DNA of 64,000 nucleotides from Pseudomonas gregormendelii (GTDB taxonomy: Bacteria; Pseudomonadota; Gammaproteobacteria; Pseudomonadales; Pseudomonadaceae), in NCBI RefSeq assembly GCF_017114825.1, contig NZ_JADEVO010000029.1, positions 16,226 to 80,225 of the forward strand, read 5' to 3'. A program made the translations under genes and the position numbers. Numbering within the stretch: position 1 is the first letter of the stretch; every line of letters begins with the position of its first letter. The notes under the pieces are model-generated. The model made no database searches. It saw only the letters and a program-made list of their open reading frames with translations, and was not told the origin of the DNA. This document shows positions 24,607 to 32,555 of this stretch, piece after piece.

Positions 24607-25629
24607 ATGAATGAAAGTACCGTCCCCGGCAACGCCTCCGACGACCGTTTCGATGAAGTGTTGGAGCTGATTAATTCTGCTCGACAACAGTCGATGCGAG
24701 CGGTGAACACCTGTCTGATCGAGTTGTATTGGCAGGTCGGTGCGTATATCAGTCGAAAGCAGGAGCAAGCTGAATGGGGCGATGCGGTGATCAGCCAGTT
24801 GGCCGAGCATTTGGCTTGGACACAGCCTGGATTGCGTGGATTTACCCGGCCAAATCTGTTCCGCATGCGCCAGTTCTATGAGACATATCGCGATGACGTA
24901 ATTGTCTCACCGCTGGTGAGACAATTACCCTGGACCCACAACATTGTCATCCTGAGTCAGAGCAAACATCCGGAAGAACGCGAATTTTACCTGCGGATGA
25001 CCGTCCAGGAAAAATGGTCGAAGCGTGAGCTGGAGCGACAGTTCAAAGCTGCCTTGTTTGAACGAAGCATCACTGAGCCGGCGAAGGTGTCGGCCGCGCT
25101 GAGAAAAACTCATCCCTCAGCGTTGGAAATCTTCCGTGACGCATACATGGTTGAGTTTCTCGGCCTGTCGGGCGCCCATGCCGAGACCGATTTGCATCAC
25201 GGGCTACTGGCTCGCCTTAAGGAATTCCTGATCGAACTCGGCCGCGATTTCTGCTTCGTCGGCTCTGAGTATCCGCTCCAAGTCGGCGGGAGAGATTTCT
25301 CGCTTGATCTGTTGTTTTTCCACCGCAGCCTCAACTGTCTTGTGGCGATCGAGCTCAAAGTCGGTCGTTTCGAGCCGGAATATCTTGGTAAGCTGGACTT
25401 TTATCTGGAGGCACTGGATCGCCATGAGCGTAAATCCCACGAGAACCCTGCGATAGGTGTCTTGCTTTGTGCCAGCAAGGATGACGAAGTAGTTGAGTAC
25501 GCGCTTAATCGAAGCCTCTCTCCGGCGCTGATCGCGGAGTACCAGGTCCAGCTGCCCGACAAACAGTTGTTGCAAGCCAAGCTGCATGAGTTTTACGTCT
25601 TGAACACGACGCAGTCGTCAGGATGTTGA
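24607..25629 (+). CDS. DUF1016 / YhcG-type PDDEXK nuclease-domain protein
   Basis: A 340-residue protein. The N-terminal DUF1016 winged-helix part (about 10-150) has LIELYWQVGAYIS and LRGFTRPNLFRMRQFYETY. The C-terminal part (about 170-330) is a PDDEXK domain: E in VGSEYPLQVGGRD, D in DFSLDLLFFH and the ExK of AIELKVGRFEPEYLGKL. Proteins of this kind are widespread on islands and beside restriction systems, but their biological role is unsettled. It occupies the place of pirA between pirS and cysM. Codon use looks less GC-biased than in its neighbours, which suggests acquisition. GGAG lies 6 bases before ATG 24607. Confidence 0.85.
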   Translation: MNESTVPGNASDDRFDEVLELINSARQQSMRAVNTCLIELYWQVGAYISRKQEQAEWGDAVISQLAEHLAWTQPGLRGFTRPNLFRMRQFYETYRDDVIVSPLVRQLPWTHNIVILSQSKHPEEREFYLRMTVQEKWSKRELERQFKAALFERSITEPAKVSAALRKTHPSALEIFRDAYMVEFLGLSGAHAETDLHHGLLARLKEFLIELGRDFCFVGSEYPLQVGGRDFSLDLLFFHRSLNCLVAIELKVGRFEPEYLGKLDFYLEALDRHERKSHENPAIGVLLCASKDDEVVEYALNRSLSPALIAEYQVQLPDKQLLQAKLHEFYVLNTTQSSGC

Positions 25630-25737
25630 ATTAGCTGCTTATTCCCACAAGCCATAAGCACTGCACTTTGCGTGATATGGCCTTTGCGGGTTTGCCGGTA
25701 TGATGGGCGCCCCCGCAGTCTGGATTGCGAATACGCC

Positions 25738-26640
25738 ATGACATTGCAGTACCCAACCATCGCCGATTGCGTCGGCAACACCCCGCTGGTTCGTTTGCAG
25801 CGCCTGCCTGGCGCCACCAGCAATACTCTTCTGCTCAAGCTGGAAGGGAACAACCCGGCGGGTTCGGTCAAGGACCGTCCTGCGCTGTCGATGATCACCC
25901 GTGCAGAATTGCGCGGGCAGATTCAGCCTGGCGACACGATGATCGAGGCAACTTCGGGTAATACCGGGATCGCGCTGGCGATGGCGGCCGCGATCAAGGG
26001 TTACCAGATGATCCTGATCATGCCGGACAACTCCAGTGCCGAACGCAAGGCCGCCATGACCGCCTACGGTGCCGAACTTATTCTGGTAACCCAGGAAGAA
26101 GGCATGGAAGGCGCACGTGACCTGGCCCAGCGCATGGAAGCCGAAGGTCGGGGCAAAGTGCTGGACCAGTTCGCCAACGGCGACAATCCTGAAGCGCACT
26201 ACACCACGACCGGCCCGGAAATCTGGCGCCAGACCCAAGGCACCATTACCCATTTCGTCAGCTCCATGGGCACCACCGGCACCATCATGGGCGTTTCGCG
26301 CTATCTCAAAGAGCAGAGCGACAGCGTGCAGATCGTCGGCCTGCAACCGATGGAAGGCTCGGCCATCCCAGGTATCCGCCGCTGGCCGCAGGAATACCTG
26401 CCAAAAATCTACCAGGCTGATCGCGTGGACCGCATCGTCGACATGGCGCAAGCCGAAGCCGAGGACGTGACCCGTCGCCTGGCTCGTGAAGAAGGCATTT
26501 TCTGCGGCGTGTCCTCGGGCGGTGCGGTGGCAGCGATGCTGCGCCTGTCCAAAGAAGTTGAAAACGCGGTGATCGTTGCGATCATCTGCGACCGTGGCGA
26601 CCGTTACCTGTCGACCGGCATTTTCGACGCGGCCAACTGA
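25738..26640 (+). CDS. cysM: Cysteine synthase B (O-acetylserine sulfhydrylase B)
   Basis: A 300-residue PLP enzyme of fold type II that makes cysteine from O-acetylserine and sulfide or thiosulfate. The PLP lysine is K45 in NNPAGSVKDRPAL, the substrate loop is EATSGNTGIALAM, and the phosphate-binding loop is SSMGTTGTIMG. The QPMEGSAIPGIRRWP segment favours CysM over CysK. A TATGAT -10-like element is at 25699-25704. The TGA overlaps the ATG of rlmD. Confidence 0.94.
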   Translation: MTLQYPTIADCVGNTPLVRLQRLPGATSNTLLLKLEGNNPAGSVKDRPALSMITRAELRGQIQPGDTMIEATSGNTGIALAMAAAIKGYQMILIMPDNSSAERKAAMTAYGAELILVTQEEGMEGARDLAQRMEAEGRGKVLDQFANGDNPEAHYTTTGPEIWRQTQGTITHFVSSMGTTGTIMGVSRYLKEQSDSVQIVGLQPMEGSAIPGIRRWPQEYLPKIYQADRVDRIVDMAQAEAEDVTRRLAREEGIFCGVSSGGAVAAMLRLSKEVENAVIVAIICDRGDRYLSTGIFDAAN

Positions 26641-28040
26641 TGGCCAAGCACGAGAGAGGCCTGCGCTTCCAGCCGACAGGCGGCAGCAAGGCACCCCAGA
26701 TCCCGACTGGCAAGAAGCAGCGTCTGACGATCGAGCGCCTGGCCAATGACGGCCGCGGGATCGCATTTTTTGAAGGTCGCACCTGGTTTGTCCTGGGGGC
26801 CTTGGCGGGTGAAGAAGTTGAAGCGCGAGTGCTCGGTACTCACGGCAAGGTGGTGGAGGCGCGTACCGAGCGGGTGTTCCAGGCCAGTGAGCTGCGCCGC
26901 CCTGCACCTTGCCCACACTTCGGTCGCTGTGGTGGCTGCAGCGTGCAGCACCTGCCCCATGACGAACAGCTTGCACTGAAACAACGCATGCTGGCCGAGC
27001 AATTATCCAAGGTCGCCGGTGTCGAACCTCAGGAGTGGGCAGCGCCGTTGAGCGGTCCGGAATTCGGTTACCGGCGTCGCGCCCGAGTGGCGGTGCGTTG
27101 GGACATGAAAGCCAGGAAACTCGAAGTCGGTTTCCGTGCTGCTGGCAGTCAGGACATCGTTGCAATCAGCGAATGTCCGGTGCTGGTACAGCCCTTGCAG
27201 CCGATCATGACGCGATTGCCGGAAATGTTGCGGCGCTTGAGCAAACCTCAGGCGCTGGGGCATGTTGAACTGTTCAGTGGCTCCTCGCTGGCGGTGCTGC
27301 TGCGGCACATGGCGCCGTTGTCCGAGGCGGACCTGACCATTCTCAAGGAGTTCTGCGCTTTCCATGGCGCGCAACTGTGGCTGCAGGGTGAAGGCGAGCC
27401 GCAACCGGTGAATGCCGATCAGTCCCTGGGCTATCGCCTGGAGCGCTGGGATCTGGAACTGGCCTACCGACCCGGCGACTTCGTTCAGGTCAATGCCGGC
27501 GTCAACGAGGCCATGGTCGCCCAAGCACTGGATTGGCTGAAGCCGCAGCCGGATGAGCGGGTACTTGACCTGTTCTGTGGCCTGGGCAACTTTGCCCTGC
27601 CATTGGCCAAGGTGGTGCGCGAAGTGGTGGCGGTGGAGGGTGTGCAGACCATGGTCGAGCGTGCAGCCGCCAACGCAGCTTGCAACAATCTGCATAACAC
27701 TCATTTTTTTCAGGCCGATTTATCCCAGCCTTTGACTGATGCCGAGTGGGCAGTCGAAGGCTTTTGTGCGGTACTCTTGGACCCACCGCGTGACGGTGCC
27801 TATGAGGTTGTGCGCAAGCTCAAGGCGCTGGGCGCCGAGCGCCTGGTATATGTGTCGTGCAACCCGGCAACGCTGGCGCGTGACACGGTCGAATTGATCA
27901 AGCAGGGCTACCGGTTAAAACGTGCCGGGATTCTCGATATGTTTCCTCAGACGGCACATGTCGAGGCCATGGCGTTATTTGAAGCGAGCCAGGACGGCTC
28001 GTCTGGTCCGACTGACCCGCCCGTACAGCGCTCGAATTAG
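26640..28040 (+). CDS. rlmD: 23S rRNA (uracil(1939)-C(5))-methyltransferase RlmD
   Basis: A 466-residue SAM enzyme, formerly RumA. It has an N-terminal TRAM domain (about 25-85), four iron-sulfur cysteines (CPHFGRCGGC plus SECP) at about 91-180, and a Rossmann methyltransferase domain with VLDLFCGLGNFALPLA. The DPPRDGA motif and the catalytic cysteine in YVSCNPATLARD are intact. The ATG overlaps the cysM stop; the cysM-rlmD-relA-mazG order is as in other pseudomonads. Confidence 0.95.
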   Translation: MAKHERGLRFQPTGGSKAPQIPTGKKQRLTIERLANDGRGIAFFEGRTWFVLGALAGEEVEARVLGTHGKVVEARTERVFQASELRRPAPCPHFGRCGGCSVQHLPHDEQLALKQRMLAEQLSKVAGVEPQEWAAPLSGPEFGYRRRARVAVRWDMKARKLEVGFRAAGSQDIVAISECPVLVQPLQPIMTRLPEMLRRLSKPQALGHVELFSGSSLAVLLRHMAPLSEADLTILKEFCAFHGAQLWLQGEGEPQPVNADQSLGYRLERWDLELAYRPGDFVQVNAGVNEAMVAQALDWLKPQPDERVLDLFCGLGNFALPLAKVVREVVAVEGVQTMVERAAANAACNNLHNTHFFQADLSQPLTDAEWAVEGFCAVLLDPPRDGAYEVVRKLKALGAERLVYVSCNPATLARDTVELIKQGYRLKRAGILDMFPQTAHVEAMALFEASQDGSSGPTDPPVQRSN

Positions 28041-28114
28041 CCCCACGAGCGTACCCGGCAATAAAGGTCAGCGATTTGACGCATTGAATCTGCGTCGTAG
28101 GGAAGGTAAGCAAG

Positions 28115-30358
28115 ATGGTACAGGTGAGAGCACACCAGCCGATCAACACCGACGGCAGTATCAATCTCGAGGCTTGGCTCGATCATGCGGTCAGTGTCGA
28201 TCTGGCACTGGATCGCGAAGCCTTGAAGCAAGCGTGCGAGTTCGCCCGCGCGTCCGAGCAACAGGCCAATGCGGCGAAGAACCTGTGGTCCGAAGGCACT
28301 TCGAGTTTTCGCACCGGGCTTGAAATCGCCGAAATTCTCGCCGACCTCAAGCTTGATCAGGACTCGTTGGTGGCTGCGGTGCTGTACCGCGGCGTGCGCG
28401 AAGGCCAGATCGAGCTGCCGGCAGTCAGCCAGCGGTTTGGGCCGGTCGTCGCCAAACTCATCGACGGTGTGCTGCGCATGGCGGCGATCAGCGCCAGCCT
28501 AAGCCCCCGGCAATCCCTGGTGCTGGGTACCCAGGGCCAGGTGGAAAACCTGCGCAAGATGCTGGTGGCGATGGTCGACGACGTCCGTGTGGCACTGATC
28601 AAGCTGGCCGAACGCACCTGCGCGATCCGCGCGGTGAAAACCGCTGACGACGAGAAACGCAACCGGGTGGCCCGCGAGGTGTTCGACATCTACGCGCCGC
28701 TGGCTCACCGCCTGGGCATCGGCCATATCAAGTGGGAGCTGGAGGACCTGTCCTTCCGTTACCTGGAGCCGGATCAGTACAAGCAGATTGCCAAGTTGCT
28801 GCACGAGCGCCGGCTGGATCGCGAGCGGTTCATCGCCGACGTGATGAACCAGCTGAAGGTCGAGCTGCAGGCAACCGGTGTCGATGCCGACATCAGTGGC
28901 CGGGCCAAACACATCTATTCGATCTGGCGCAAGATGCAGCGCAAAGGCCTGGAGTTCAGCCAGATCTACGACGTGCGCGCGGTTCGAGTGCTGGTGCCGG
29001 AAATGCGCGATTGCTACACCGCGCTGGGCATCGTCCACACCCTGTGGCGGCACATCCCGAAAGAATTCGACGACTACATCGCCAACCCGAAAGAGAACGG
29101 CTACCGCTCGCTGCACACGGCGGTGATCGGCCCCGAGGGCAAGGTGCTGGAAGTACAGATCCGCACCCACGCCATGCACGAAGAAGCCGAGCTGGGCGTG
29201 TGTGCGCACTGGAAGTACAAGGGCACCGACGTCAAGTCCGGTTCCAATCACTACGAAGAGAAAATCTCCTGGCTGCGTCAGGTGCTCGAGTGGCATGAGG
29301 AGCTAGGCGATATCGGTGGTCTGGCCGAGCAACTGCGGGTCGACATCGAGCCGGACCGGGTCTACATCTTCACCCCGGACGGTCACGCCATCGACTTGCC
29401 CAAAGGCGCGACGCCGCTGGACTTCGCCTACCGCGTGCACACCGAAATCGGCCACAACTGCCGTGGCGCGAAGATCAACGGGCGCATCGTACCGCTCAAC
29501 TACAGCCTGCAGACCGGCGAACAGGTCGAGATCATTACCAGCAAGCACGGCACGCCGAGCCGCGACTGGCTGAACCCGAACCTGGGTTACGTGACCACTT
29601 CGCGGGCGCGGGCGAAAATCGTTCACTGGTTCAAATTGCAGGCGCGCGACCAGAACGTCGCGGCCGGTAAAACCCTGCTCGAACGCGAACTCAATCGCCT
29701 CGGTCTGCCAGCGGTGGATTTTGACAAGCTGGCCGACAAGGCCAACATGAAAACCGCCGAGGACATGTACGCTGCCCTGGGTGCCGGCGATTTGCGCCTG
29801 GCGCAACTGGTGAACCTGGCGCAGCAACTGGTCGAGCCGGAACGCGGCAACGAGCAGCTGGAACTGATCCCGCGCAAAGCCACCGGCTACAAACCGGGCA
29901 AGCGCGGCGACATCCAGATCCAGGGCGTCGGCAACCTGATGACGCAAATGGCCGGTTGCTGCCAGCCGTTGCCGGGGGATGCCATCGTCGGTTACATCAC
30001 TCAGGGGCGTGGCGTGAGCATTCACCGCCAGGACTGTGCCTCGGTGCTGCAACTGGGCGGGCGCGAGCCGGAGCGCATCATCCAGGTCAGCTGGGGCCCG
30101 GTGCCGGTGCTCACCTATCCGGTGGACATTATCATCCGCGCCTACGACCGTTCCGGTCTGCTGCGTGACGTGTCCCAGGTGTTGCTGAACGAGCGGATCA
30201 ACGTGCTGGCGGTCAATACCCGCTCGAACAAAGAGGACAACACCGCACTGATGTCCCTGACCATCGAGATTCCGGGGCTGGATGCATTGGGTCGGTTGCT
30301 GGGGCGGATTTCCCAGTTGCCGAACATCATCGAAACCCGGCGTAACCGTACCCCCTAA
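28115..30358 (+). CDS. relA: GTP pyrophosphokinase RelA
   Basis: A 747-residue (p)ppGpp synthetase I. The N-terminal HD domain is degenerate: the region VLYRGVREG replaces the HDxxED metal site, so no hydrolase activity is expected. The synthetase domain has YDVRAVRVLVPEMRDCY and FDDYIANPKENGYRSLHTAV. TGS (RVYIFTPDGHAIDLPKGATPLDFAYRVH), a conserved Cys/zinc-finger region (MTQMAGCCQPLPGD) and a C-terminal ACT domain (AYDRSGLLRDVSQVL) follow. It is activated on stalled ribosomes. A REPIN hairpin follows the stop. Confidence 0.96.
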   Translation: MVQVRAHQPINTDGSINLEAWLDHAVSVDLALDREALKQACEFARASEQQANAAKNLWSEGTSSFRTGLEIAEILADLKLDQDSLVAAVLYRGVREGQIELPAVSQRFGPVVAKLIDGVLRMAAISASLSPRQSLVLGTQGQVENLRKMLVAMVDDVRVALIKLAERTCAIRAVKTADDEKRNRVAREVFDIYAPLAHRLGIGHIKWELEDLSFRYLEPDQYKQIAKLLHERRLDRERFIADVMNQLKVELQATGVDADISGRAKHIYSIWRKMQRKGLEFSQIYDVRAVRVLVPEMRDCYTALGIVHTLWRHIPKEFDDYIANPKENGYRSLHTAVIGPEGKVLEVQIRTHAMHEEAELGVCAHWKYKGTDVKSGSNHYEEKISWLRQVLEWHEELGDIGGLAEQLRVDIEPDRVYIFTPDGHAIDLPKGATPLDFAYRVHTEIGHNCRGAKINGRIVPLNYSLQTGEQVEIITSKHGTPSRDWLNPNLGYVTTSRARAKIVHWFKLQARDQNVAAGKTLLERELNRLGLPAVDFDKLADKANMKTAEDMYAALGAGDLRLAQLVNLAQQLVEPERGNEQLELIPRKATGYKPGKRGDIQIQGVGNLMTQMAGCCQPLPGDAIVGYITQGRGVSIHRQDCASVLQLGGREPERIIQVSWGPVPVLTYPVDIIIRAYDRSGLLRDVSQVLLNERINVLAVNTRSNKEDNTALMSLTIEIPGLDALGRLLGRISQLPNIIETRRNRTP

Positions 30359-30379
30359 GTTGGGGGCTTGACTCTTTAC

Positions 30380-30479
30380 TGTAGGAGCGAGCTTGCTCGC
30401 GATGGACGTCAACGATAACGCGTGCTGTCTGGATGAACACGTCGCTCTCGGGTTCATCGCGAGCAAGCTCGCTCCTACA
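30380..30479. repeat. REPIN: inverted pair of 25-bp REP arms
   Basis: The arm at 30380-30404 (TGTAGGAGCGAGCTTGCTCG...) and the arm at 30455-30479 are near-perfect inverted copies (one mismatch) with a 50-bp spacer. It lies between relA and mazG and would fold into a long stem in the relA mRNA. The spacer begins CGTCAACGAT, as does that of the REPIN at 52970. Confidence 0.85.
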
Positions 30480-30501
30480 AAGAGCGGATAGAGATTGATT
30501 G

Positions 30502-31335
30502 ATGTATTCACTTGAAGATCTGCTGCACCTGATGAACCGCCTGCGCGACCCGCAGTTCGGTTGCCCTTGGGACATCAAGCAAACCTACGCCAGCATCGTC
30601 CCGCACACCCTCGAAGAAGCCTACGAAGTGGCCGACGCCATTGAGCGGGGGGATTTCGATCACTTGCAGGGTGAACTGGGGGATTTGCTGTTCCAGGTGG
30701 TTTACTACAGCCAGCTGGCGCGGGAAGAAGGGCGCTTCGAATTCGCCGGCGTCATCGATAGCATCACCCGCAAGCTGATTCGCCGTCATCCCCACGTGTT
30801 CCCTACTGGCGATCTGTACGCGCCGCTGGATGTTCCGCGCTTGAGCGAGGAACAGGTCAAGCAGCGCTGGGAAGAGATCAAGGCCCAAGAGCGCGCCGAG
30901 CAGTGCACGACGCCCCAGCAGCTGTCACTGCTCGATGACGTGCCTGCCGCGTTGCCCGCACTGTCCCGTTCGGCAAAATTGCAGAAGCGCGCAGCGCAGG
31001 TCGGTTTCGACTGGCCGGACGCCTTGCCGGTATTGGACAAGGTTCGTGAAGAACTCGATGAAGTGCTCCAGGCCATGGCCGATAACGACCCTGCGGCGGT
31101 GGCCGATGAGGTTGGCGACCTGCTGTTTTCCGTGGTTAATCTGGCGCGCCACCTCAAGGTCGATCCGGAAACCGCACTGCGCGGCGCCAACGGCAAATTC
31201 GAACGACGCTTCCGATTCATCGAACAGGCATTGCGCGACACCCACCGTCCCATGGAAGATTGCACCCTCGAAGAGTTGGACGCCTTGTGGGGCGAAGCCA
31301 AACGCCAGGAAAAGAATATGCCCAACTGCGGTTGA
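30502..31335 (+). CDS. mazG: Nucleoside triphosphate pyrophosphohydrolase MazG
   Basis: A 277-residue all-alpha NTP pyrophosphatase with two MazG repeats. The first has PWDIKQTYASIVPHTLEEAYEVADAIE and ELGDLLFQVVYYS; the second has KVREELDEVLQAM and DEVGDLLFSVVNLARHL. The EExxE and ExxD metal motifs are present in both. In E. coli it hydrolyses NTPs and lowers ppGpp, which fits its place beside relA. ATG 30502 is preferred to TTG 30499. Confidence 0.94.
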   Translation: MYSLEDLLHLMNRLRDPQFGCPWDIKQTYASIVPHTLEEAYEVADAIERGDFDHLQGELGDLLFQVVYYSQLAREEGRFEFAGVIDSITRKLIRRHPHVFPTGDLYAPLDVPRLSEEQVKQRWEEIKAQERAEQCTTPQQLSLLDDVPAALPALSRSAKLQKRAAQVGFDWPDALPVLDKVREELDEVLQAMADNDPAAVADEVGDLLFSVVNLARHLKVDPETALRGANGKFERRFRFIEQALRDTHRPMEDCTLEELDALWGEAKRQEKNMPNCG

Positions 31336-31363
31336 GCAGTTGCCTAAGTGAGTACTAAGCACC

Positions 31364-31906
31364 ATGAGCATTTCCCTTCGCGACCAGTTGCTCAAAGCAG
31401 GGCTGGTCAACCAGAAGCAGGCCAAACAGGTCGGCAAAGAAAAGCAGAAGCAGCAGCGTCTGGTCCATAAAGGTCAGGCCGAGCAGGATGATACCCAGCA
31501 GCGCCTGGCCCAGGAGGCGCAGGCCGAAAAGGTCAAGCGTGACCAGGAGCTCAATCGTCAGCAGCAAGAGAAAGTAGAGGCCAAGGCCCGTGCCGCACAG
31601 GTTAAGCAACTGATCGAAGCCTCGCGCCTGCCGAAGTTGACGACCGAGGACTACTACAACTTCGTCGACGACAAGAAGGTCAAGCGGATCTGCGTCAATA
31701 CGCTGATGCGCAACAAGCTCAGCAGCGGTTCGCTGGCGATCGTGCACCACGGCGGCGGCTATGAAGTCATACCGCGTGAGGCAGCCCTGAAGATCCAGGA
31801 GCGGGATCCGCAACGTATCGTCTACATGAATGTGCAGACCGAAGAAGTCGCTGCCGAAGACGATCCATACGCGGCCTATCAGATCCCTGACGACTTGATG
31901 TGGTAA
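31364..31906 (+). CDS. DUF2058 family protein (YaiL-like)
   Basis: A 180-residue, highly charged protein. Residues about 10-85 form a Lys/Gln/Glu-rich coiled coil (LVNQKQAKQVGKEKQKQQR...), followed by a compact C-terminal domain (TTEDYYNFVDDKKVKRICVN, LAIVHHGGGYEVIPREAALKI). It matches DUF2058/YaiL, described as a putative nucleoprotein or polysome-associated protein; no firm function. It is the last gene of the relA-mazG block. Confidence 0.85.
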   Translation: MSISLRDQLLKAGLVNQKQAKQVGKEKQKQQRLVHKGQAEQDDTQQRLAQEAQAEKVKRDQELNRQQQEKVEAKARAAQVKQLIEASRLPKLTTEDYYNFVDDKKVKRICVNTLMRNKLSSGSLAIVHHGGGYEVIPREAALKIQERDPQRIVYMNVQTEEVAAEDDPYAAYQIPDDLMW

Positions 31907-31933
31907 GCCGTTAGAGCGCCCAACGACGACATA

Positions 31934-31957
31934 CCCCGCTCATGGCGGGGTTTGTCG
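31934..31957 (+). terminator. Terminator after the DUF2058 gene
   Basis: CCCCGC-TCATG-GCGGGG followed by a T-rich TTTGTCGTTTT tract, 28 bases past the stop codon. Confidence 0.75.
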
Positions 31958-31989
31958 TTTTCAATGCTGTAGTGACTCAGGCGCAGCGC

Positions 31990-32178
31990 CTAGGCGGAAC
32001 GAAGTTCGCGTTGCTGCTCCAGTGTTTCCAGTTCGGCTTTGTAGTTGTGCGCGTCGGTCTCTGAGTGGAACATGCCGACCAGCAGGTCTTGCTGATGCAC
32101 ATCCCAGATCCGGATGCCGGCGGCTACACCTTCATGGGACATGTGTGAATCGTCGCGTTCAGTTACTTTCACAGTCAT
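31990..32178 (-). CDS. Small conserved-looking protein of unknown function (62 aa)
   Basis: A 62-residue soluble, acidic protein: MTVKVTERDDSHMSHEGVAA, then a GIRIWDVHQQDLLVGMFHSETDAHNY segment and a Glu/Gln-rich helix. The pattern IRIWDVxxxxLLVGxFxxExDAxxY resembles short one-domain proteins common in Pseudomonas, but I cannot name a family. GGAG lies 7 bases upstream of the ATG. Convergent to the DUF2058 gene. Confidence 0.65.
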   Translation of the reverse strand: MTVKVTERDDSHMSHEGVAAGIRIWDVHQQDLLVGMFHSETDAHNYKAELETLEQQRELRSA

Positions 32179-32395
32179 CTGCTTGCTCCAATTTCAGTTA
32201 CCTGCACCAAGGCATGTGCAGGTCTCTGTTATAAGTTTTGATAGCAGGCTAAGTAAACAGGCCATTTGGGTAACAGTTTTTCATGAAAATCGAGAAAGCC
32301 CTGCAGCCCTTTAAATCCGCGACATTCGGTCGCAGGGCGTTTGGTTTCATGACAAAAGCTTCATGTTCAAAGAGGATTTTGACCCACGATAGCCC

Positions 32396-32472
32396 GTAGG
32401 AGCTGGCGAAGCCTGCGATCTTTTGATCCTGATTTTTCACATCAGAAGATCGCAGGTTTCGCCAGCGCCTGC
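32396..32472. repeat. Inverted repeat, second REP-like family
   Basis: GTAGGAGCTGGCGAAGCCTG... (32396-32424) pairs imperfectly with AAGATCGCAGGTTTCGCCAG... (32446-32472). It is the same family as the repeat at 17300-17355, sharing the GATCGCAG and TTCG core. Confidence 0.75.
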
Positions 32473-32496
32473 AGGAAATGGCGGCGCCCAAACCAA

Positions 32497-32529
32497 AAAA
32501 AACGCCCCGAACCAGTCGGGGCGTTTTTT
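32497..32529 (-). terminator. Bidirectional rho-independent terminator downstream of fabB
   Basis: AAAAACGCCCCGA-ACCAG-TCGGGGCGTTTTTT: eight GC-rich pairs extended by A:T pairs, with T runs on both strands, 27 bases after the fabB stop. Confidence 0.9.
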
Positions 32530-32555
32530 GTGTAGCGCAGCAGCGGCAGGGCGTA

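Larger units (their letters stand above)
32179..32555. other. Intergenic region with a repeat hairpin and fabB terminator
   Basis: No gene is seen. Contents: the promoter side of the 62-aa gene, a GTAGGAGCTGGCGAAGCCTG inverted repeat at 32396-32472, and a rho-independent terminator at 32497-32529. The segment 32210-32340 is AT-richer and has a small CGACATTCGGTCG hairpin but nothing else I can identify. Confidence 0.6.

Noticed and set aside
25639..27165. 508-codon minus-strand frame opposite cysM and rlmD
   Set aside because: Both plus-strand genes are complete enzymes with all catalytic motifs; the frame is a shadow.
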